DNA from: Streptomyces sp. McG3
GTDB taxonomy: Bacteria > Actinomycetota > Actinomycetes > Streptomycetales > Streptomycetaceae
NCBI RefSeq assembly: GCF_018619185.1
Contig: NZ_JAAXYC010000004.1
Location: 1-64,000 of the forward strand
DNA length: 64,000 bases
Direction of reading: 5' to 3'
Shown here: in pieces, positions 60,375 to 64,000 of the stretch
Layout of the letters: the number at the start of each line of letters is the position of its first letter
How positions within the stretch are numbered: the stretch's first letter is position 1
Notes under the pieces: generated by a model
The model's database searches: none
Told to the model about the DNA's origin: nothing
The model's input: only the letters and a program-made list of their open reading frames with translations
Translations under genes and position numbers: made by a program

Positions 60375-63300
60375 ATGGTACGCCCGGCAGTACGCGACAG
60401 CAGCGATCCCAAGGCTGTCCGTGACACGCGCGTGTTGGTCGACTGCCTGCAGGAGTTGGTGCGAGGCGCTTACCGGCCTGTCAGGAACTGCAGCAAGTAC
60501 CCCGAAACGGTGTGGCTTGCAGATGTTCCAGAGGGACTCGTCCGGCCCGTGAAGGACGCCGACTCCCGCATCATGGTGGTGAAGCACCATCCACCCTTGG
60601 ACGCGCCACGGTTGCCGGCAGTTCTGCAGGGCCGCGTATCAGTCGAGGCTGCAGCGACCGCCGCCGCGGAGCCTCCCGAGCTGCTCGACGACACGGCAAT
60701 GTTCAGTGAACGGACAGACCCCGTCACTGACGAGGCCGATGATCCGAAGGCATTGGATGTCGGCAGCTCAGATGTGCGTAAGGCCTACGAGGGCTGGGTC
60801 GGCCGATGGAAGCGATGGGCGCGGGAAGAGCTAGCGGCTGCGTCTCACCGCCGTCTGCACCAGCAGCTGTATCGGATTGCCAAGAAGATCCAACAGGACG
60901 GTGACGCCTTCGAAACCATCCTGGCCGTAGGCCTCCTGCAAGTAGGAGCCGAGCGAGCTTCGGCTCGGGTACGCAGGCACATTGTGACGGTTCCTGTCAC
61001 CCTTACGGTTGATCCGAATTCAGTCAACGTCACGGTGTCTCTGGTGCCGGGTCAGTCAGGTCGCCTGGAAGATACCGAGTTTCTCAGCGAGTCCGATGGC
61101 TACACCTCGGAACTACTGGGGGTCGTACGTTCTGAGGTGGAGGAAGCCGCCTTCCACCCCTTGTCAGACCGGGCGTCTGAGGCCGTGCGCTCATGGGCCC
61201 AGCGTGCCTTCGGTGTCGAGCGAACACTTCCGTTCGACTCCGGCAGCGGGCACCCTGACCTCACCGCGGACCCCCAGGCACGGTCACTGCATCATGCGCC
61301 GGCGATCGTCCTGCGCGAACATGGCCAGCGCTCGGTACTCGGTTTCTTCGAAAGTATCGCGCGAGTCTTGAAGCGTCCCGGAGCGCAGGCGCCTTTGGGG
61401 CTGGCGCAGCTGCTGTACGACCTCGAACCCGAGCAACGCACCGCCTGGGGGAGTAGTAAGGGTCCCGTCCCTCCGGCACTGGGCCCGGAACCGCTATTCC
61501 CCATGCTCACCAACGCGGCCCAGCTGGACGTGCTGGACAGACTGCAGCACGACACCAGCGTGGTGGTCCAAGGCCCGCCAGGCACCGGAAAGACCCACAC
61601 GATCAGCAATCTCATCGCGGCGCTTCTCGCGGATGGCAAGAGAGTCTTGGTCACCAGCGAAAAGGGACAAGCTCTCAAGGTACTGATCGACCAACTACCG
61701 CCCAAACTGCGCAGCATGTGCGTGCTCCAGCGCGATCAGTGGCAGGGCGGCAGCTCCGATCTGCGCCAGTCGCTCGGAGCTCTGGCCCACCTGAGCGCGA
61801 CCACGAACACTGAGCGGCTTCAGCAGCACATCGAGACCCAGCAGGCTCAGCGGCACCAACTTCTGGCTGAACGGGCCAAGCTGCGAGAACGTCTGAGAGC
61901 GGTACGGGAAGTGGAGTGGTATGAGCACCCCGAGATCGCACCGGGATACCGCGGCCGCCTCGACGAGATTGTGCAGACGGCCGAACGGGGCAATGCTGAT
62001 TACCAGTGGCTGCCGCCGCTGCCTGCACAACCAGGGCAACTGCCACCATTGGATACTGACGAGGCTCAGCGGCTATGGCTGCTGGTGACCCAGCACGGCC
62101 CGGAGATCCTCGATGCTCACATTCAGTACTGCCCCGATCCAGGCACCTTGCCCGACCCCGAAGAGGTCTCAGGCCGCATCAGGGACATAGAGGCAGCTAA
62201 CACAGCCCTCGGATTGGAGCCCGCAACGCCACTCGCCCAGGCTCTGGCCGAACACGGTGATGTGGAGCTTGCGGTGACGGAAGGCCTACTGGAGCAAGCC
62301 CAGCAGGCCCTTCAAGACATGGGGATGTCCGCAGACCCTGCAGCGTGGCAAGAGGAGAGCTGGCCCACTCGCGCGCTTGAGGACGGCATCGCACGACGCT
62401 CGCAACAGATGTGGGACAGCATCCGCAACGCCTCAAAGCGAGCCCAACAGACCCAACAAGAGATCGCGAACGCCTCCTTCCTGAATGTGGAAGTGCCCCA
62501 GCTACCCGAAGGCGAAGAACGAGAACTACTGGTAAGCAGCCGAGACGTTGAGAAGTACCTCCTGGGAAACGGTCAACTGAACAAGAGATGGCCCCGGCCA
62601 GCTGTCCTCAAACAAGCCCGGGTCCTACTCGAACAATGCCGAGTCGAAGGCATGGCACCCGCCAACCGAGAGCAAGTTACCGCGGTGGTGCGCCATCTGG
62701 AGATGCGCTCCCATATCCGTACTTTGCGCAGCCGCTGGGCAGGGGTCGGATGGGACGTCGAGAAGAACACACCAGAGTTACTGTTCTCCGAACTCCTGGA
62801 CAGAGCTTCCTTGCTGCAGGCCATCGACTGCTGCGTCGCGGCAATCCGCCAAGTCCACACGAGGCTGCTCACCAACGGTATCCCAGTACCTGTCACCACA
62901 ATCGATCAGTGGCAGAACGTCCGACGAGCTACTGCACAGGCCCGGAACCTGTTACGGGTCGAAGCCGCAGACCGCCAGCTCAACGAGCTTCTCACTAGCC
63001 TTCCTCAGCCACAAGCTCAAGGCGTTCAGGAGCTTCGCCAGGCAGCTGATGCCGTAGCTGCCCGCGACTCCCAGGCCTATGCCAACGCAGTGCAAGCATT
63101 GACGCTGGCGTACCAGCGTGAAGCGGACCGCCGAGAGACAGGAAAACTGTTCCAGCGTCTGAGCGAAGCTCACGCTGAGTTGGCGCAGGTGTTCGCCTCC
63201 GACCCTCTGGCAGGGCACTGGCGTGACCGATTCGCTGCTTTCCCCCACGCGTGGGCCTGGCGGCAAGCACAGGACTTCCTCGACACCGTTCTTCTCCCCG

Positions 63301-64000
63301 GTCGTGAAGAACAGCTCGAAGGGGAGCTGGCGCAGATCGAAGGCAGACTCCACGACCTTGTAGAGGGCCTGGTGTGCGACCGAGCGGCTTTGCACTGCGT
63401 GAGCCGCATGACCACGAAACACAAACAAGCCCTGGCCGCTTACGCCAGCGCCATAGCCAATGCCGGCCAAGGGACAACGGACTACGGAAAACGCCACCAA
63501 CGACACGCGCGCTCAGCCATGCAGACAGCTCAGGGCGCGGTCCCCGCATGGATCATGCCACTCAGGCAGGTAGCCGAGACGATCAGCCCGGAACGAGACT
63601 CCTTCGATGTTGTGATCGTCGACGAAGCCAGCCAGGTCGGTCTGAACGGCCTCCTGCTGCTGTGGCTCGCCCCGCGGATCATCGTCGTCGGGGACGACCG
63701 CCAGTGCGCGCCCTACTACACCGGCAGCAAACATGACCGGATCACTCAAATTTTCGACGAACGCATGGATGCACTTGAACCCTGGCAGCGCGAAGGCTTC
63801 GACCCCAAATCCAACCTGTACGAGCTGCTTTCCTCACGCTTCACCGAAGTGGTCCGTCTCACCGAACACTTTCGCTGCATGCCCGAAATCATCAAGTGGT
63901 CCTCCATGCAGTTCTACCCCGACAACGAGCTCATCCCGCTGCGTCAGCACGGCTCGGACCGGCTCTCCCCGCTGAAAGTCGTCCACGTACCAGAAGGCCA
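60375..64000 (+). CDS. large superfamily 1 (UPF1/DNA2-like) helicase, truncated by window end
   Basis: The first 1208 residues of an open frame that runs off the right edge. The first about 390 residues match nothing I recognise. Walker A QGPPGTGKTHTISNLIAALL lies at about 399-418. A long charged, coiled-coil-like insertion (about 470-980) follows, then motif II IVDEASQVG (DEAS at 1083), motif III VVGDDRQCAP and the SF1 element RLTEHFRCMPEIIKW. The later helicase motifs lie outside the window. The ATG follows GGGGGA. TTA codons occur at 62778 and 62952, which is unusual for a Streptomyces housekeeping gene. Large proteins of this kind occur in defence islands and integrative elements; a role with the PIN protein upstream is possible but unproven. 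Confidence 0.88.
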   Translation, partial: MVRPAVRDSSDPKAVRDTRVLVDCLQELVRGAYRPVRNCSKYPETVWLADVPEGLVRPVKDADSRIMVVKHHPPLDAPRLPAVLQGRVSVEAAATAAAEPPELLDDTAMFSERTDPVTDEADDPKALDVGSSDVRKAYEGWVGRWKRWAREELAAASHRRLHQQLYRIAKKIQQDGDAFETILAVGLLQVGAERASARVRRHIVTVPVTLTVDPNSVNVTVSLVPGQSGRLEDTEFLSESDGYTSELLGVVRSEVEEAAFHPLSDRASEAVRSWAQRAFGVERTLPFDSGSGHPDLTADPQARSLHHAPAIVLREHGQRSVLGFFESIARVLKRPGAQAPLGLAQLLYDLEPEQRTAWGSSKGPVPPALGPEPLFPMLTNAAQLDVLDRLQHDTSVVVQGPPGTGKTHTISNLIAALLADGKRVLVTSEKGQALKVLIDQLPPKLRSMCVLQRDQWQGGSSDLRQSLGALAHLSATTNTERLQQHIETQQAQRHQLLAERAKLRERLRAVREVEWYEHPEIAPGYRGRLDEIVQTAERGNADYQWLPPLPAQPGQLPPLDTDEAQRLWLLVTQHGPEILDAHIQYCPDPGTLPDPEEVSGRIRDIEAANTALGLEPATPLAQALAEHGDVELAVTEGLLEQAQQALQDMGMSADPAAWQEESWPTRALEDGIARRSQQMWDSIRNASKRAQQTQQEIANASFLNVEVPQLPEGEERELLVSSRDVEKYLLGNGQLNKRWPRPAVLKQARVLLEQCRVEGMAPANREQVTAVVRHLEMRSHIRTLRSRWAGVGWDVEKNTPELLFSELLDRASLLQAIDCCVAAIRQVHTRLLTNGIPVPVTTIDQWQNVRRATAQARNLLRVEAADRQLNELLTSLPQPQAQGVQELRQAADAVAARDSQAYANAVQALTLAYQREADRRETGKLFQRLSEAHAELAQVFASDPLAGHWRDRFAAFPHAWAWRQAQDFLDTVLLPGREEQLEGELAQIEGRLHDLVEGLVCDRAALHCVSRMTTKHKQALAAYASAIANAGQGTTDYGKRHQRHARSAMQTAQGAVPAWIMPLRQVAETISPERDSFDVVIVDEASQVGLNGLLLLWLAPRIIVVGDDRQCAPYYTGSKHDRITQIFDERMDALEPWQREGFDPKSNLYELLSSRFTEVVRLTEHFRCMPEIIKWSSMQFYPDNELIPLRQHGSDRLSPLKVVHVPEG

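Noticed and set aside
1-64000. tRNA, rRNA, phage attachment sites or a replication origin
   Set aside because: No cloverleaf, rRNA segment, DnaA-box cluster or integrase-linked repeat was recognised by eye; a tRNA or covariance-model scan would be the decisive test.

Overview
The window is high-GC actinobacterial DNA, most likely Streptomyces or a close relative. The evidence is GC-rich third codon positions, GTG starts, ATGA/GTGA stop-start overlaps, a large LuxR-type (LAL) regulator carrying one rare TTA codon, and typical actinomycete regulator/ABC pairs. The centre is a trans-acyltransferase (trans-AT) type I polyketide synthase (PKS) cluster whose product I cannot name.

Layout. 1-2036: tail of a YjbQ-family gene, a membrane protein and an alpha/beta hydrolase. 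2064-4394: a GbsR/MarR regulator divergent from a two-gene ABC-2 exporter, with a palindrome between them. 4524-8751: a cytochrome P450, a strong hairpin, then the LAL regulator. 8915-50751: nine co-directional genes that look like one transcription unit of about 42 kb. They are two GbsR-like regulators, a PfaD-type trans-enoyl reductase, the discrete AT, three giant PKS proteins (4105, 3405 and 4630 aa), a luciferase-like monooxygenase and a methyltransferase. A perfect 16-bp hairpin separates this unit from a convergent operon (53386-50810) of a YczE-like membrane protein, a KAS III-like enzyme and a type II thioesterase. 53629-59147 is an accessory flank: small protein genes, a MerR regulator divergent from a small gene, regulator remnants, and a PadR-DUF1048-DUF1048-ABC exporter operon. 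59331-64000 holds a PIN-domain protein and a large SF1 helicase cut by the window end.

Assembly line as read. PKS1: hotdog-SDR-FkbH-ACP1 / KS1-KR1-ACP2 / KS2-KR2-ACP3 / KS3. PKS2: DH1-ACP4 / KS4-KR3-ACP5 / KS5-cMT1-ACP6 / KS6. PKS3: KR4-ACP7 / KS7-DH2-KR5-cMT2-ACP8 / KS8-ACP9 / KS9-ACP10-TE1-TE2. No module has a cis-AT, so the single AT at 11425 is expected to charge all of them, and the PfaD protein supplies any enoyl reduction. The FkbH loading unit implies a glycerate-derived starter; the extra dehydratase-like and reductase domains suggest conversion to a lactyl-type starter. KS8 lacks the catalytic His (Gln instead) and is probably a transfer-only KS. KS4 has an altered HGTGT motif. TE1 has Gly where the nucleophile Ser should be, while TE2 looks intact. 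Both protein-protein junctions fall directly after a KS.

How the genes work together (inference): the LAL activator, through its TTA codon, ties the cluster to bldA; the two GbsR-like proteins may tune the operon; P450, monooxygenase, methyltransferase and KAS III-like enzyme are candidate tailoring steps; the type II TE would edit mis-charged carriers; the ABC exporter at 2641-4394 is the nearest candidate for self-resistance.
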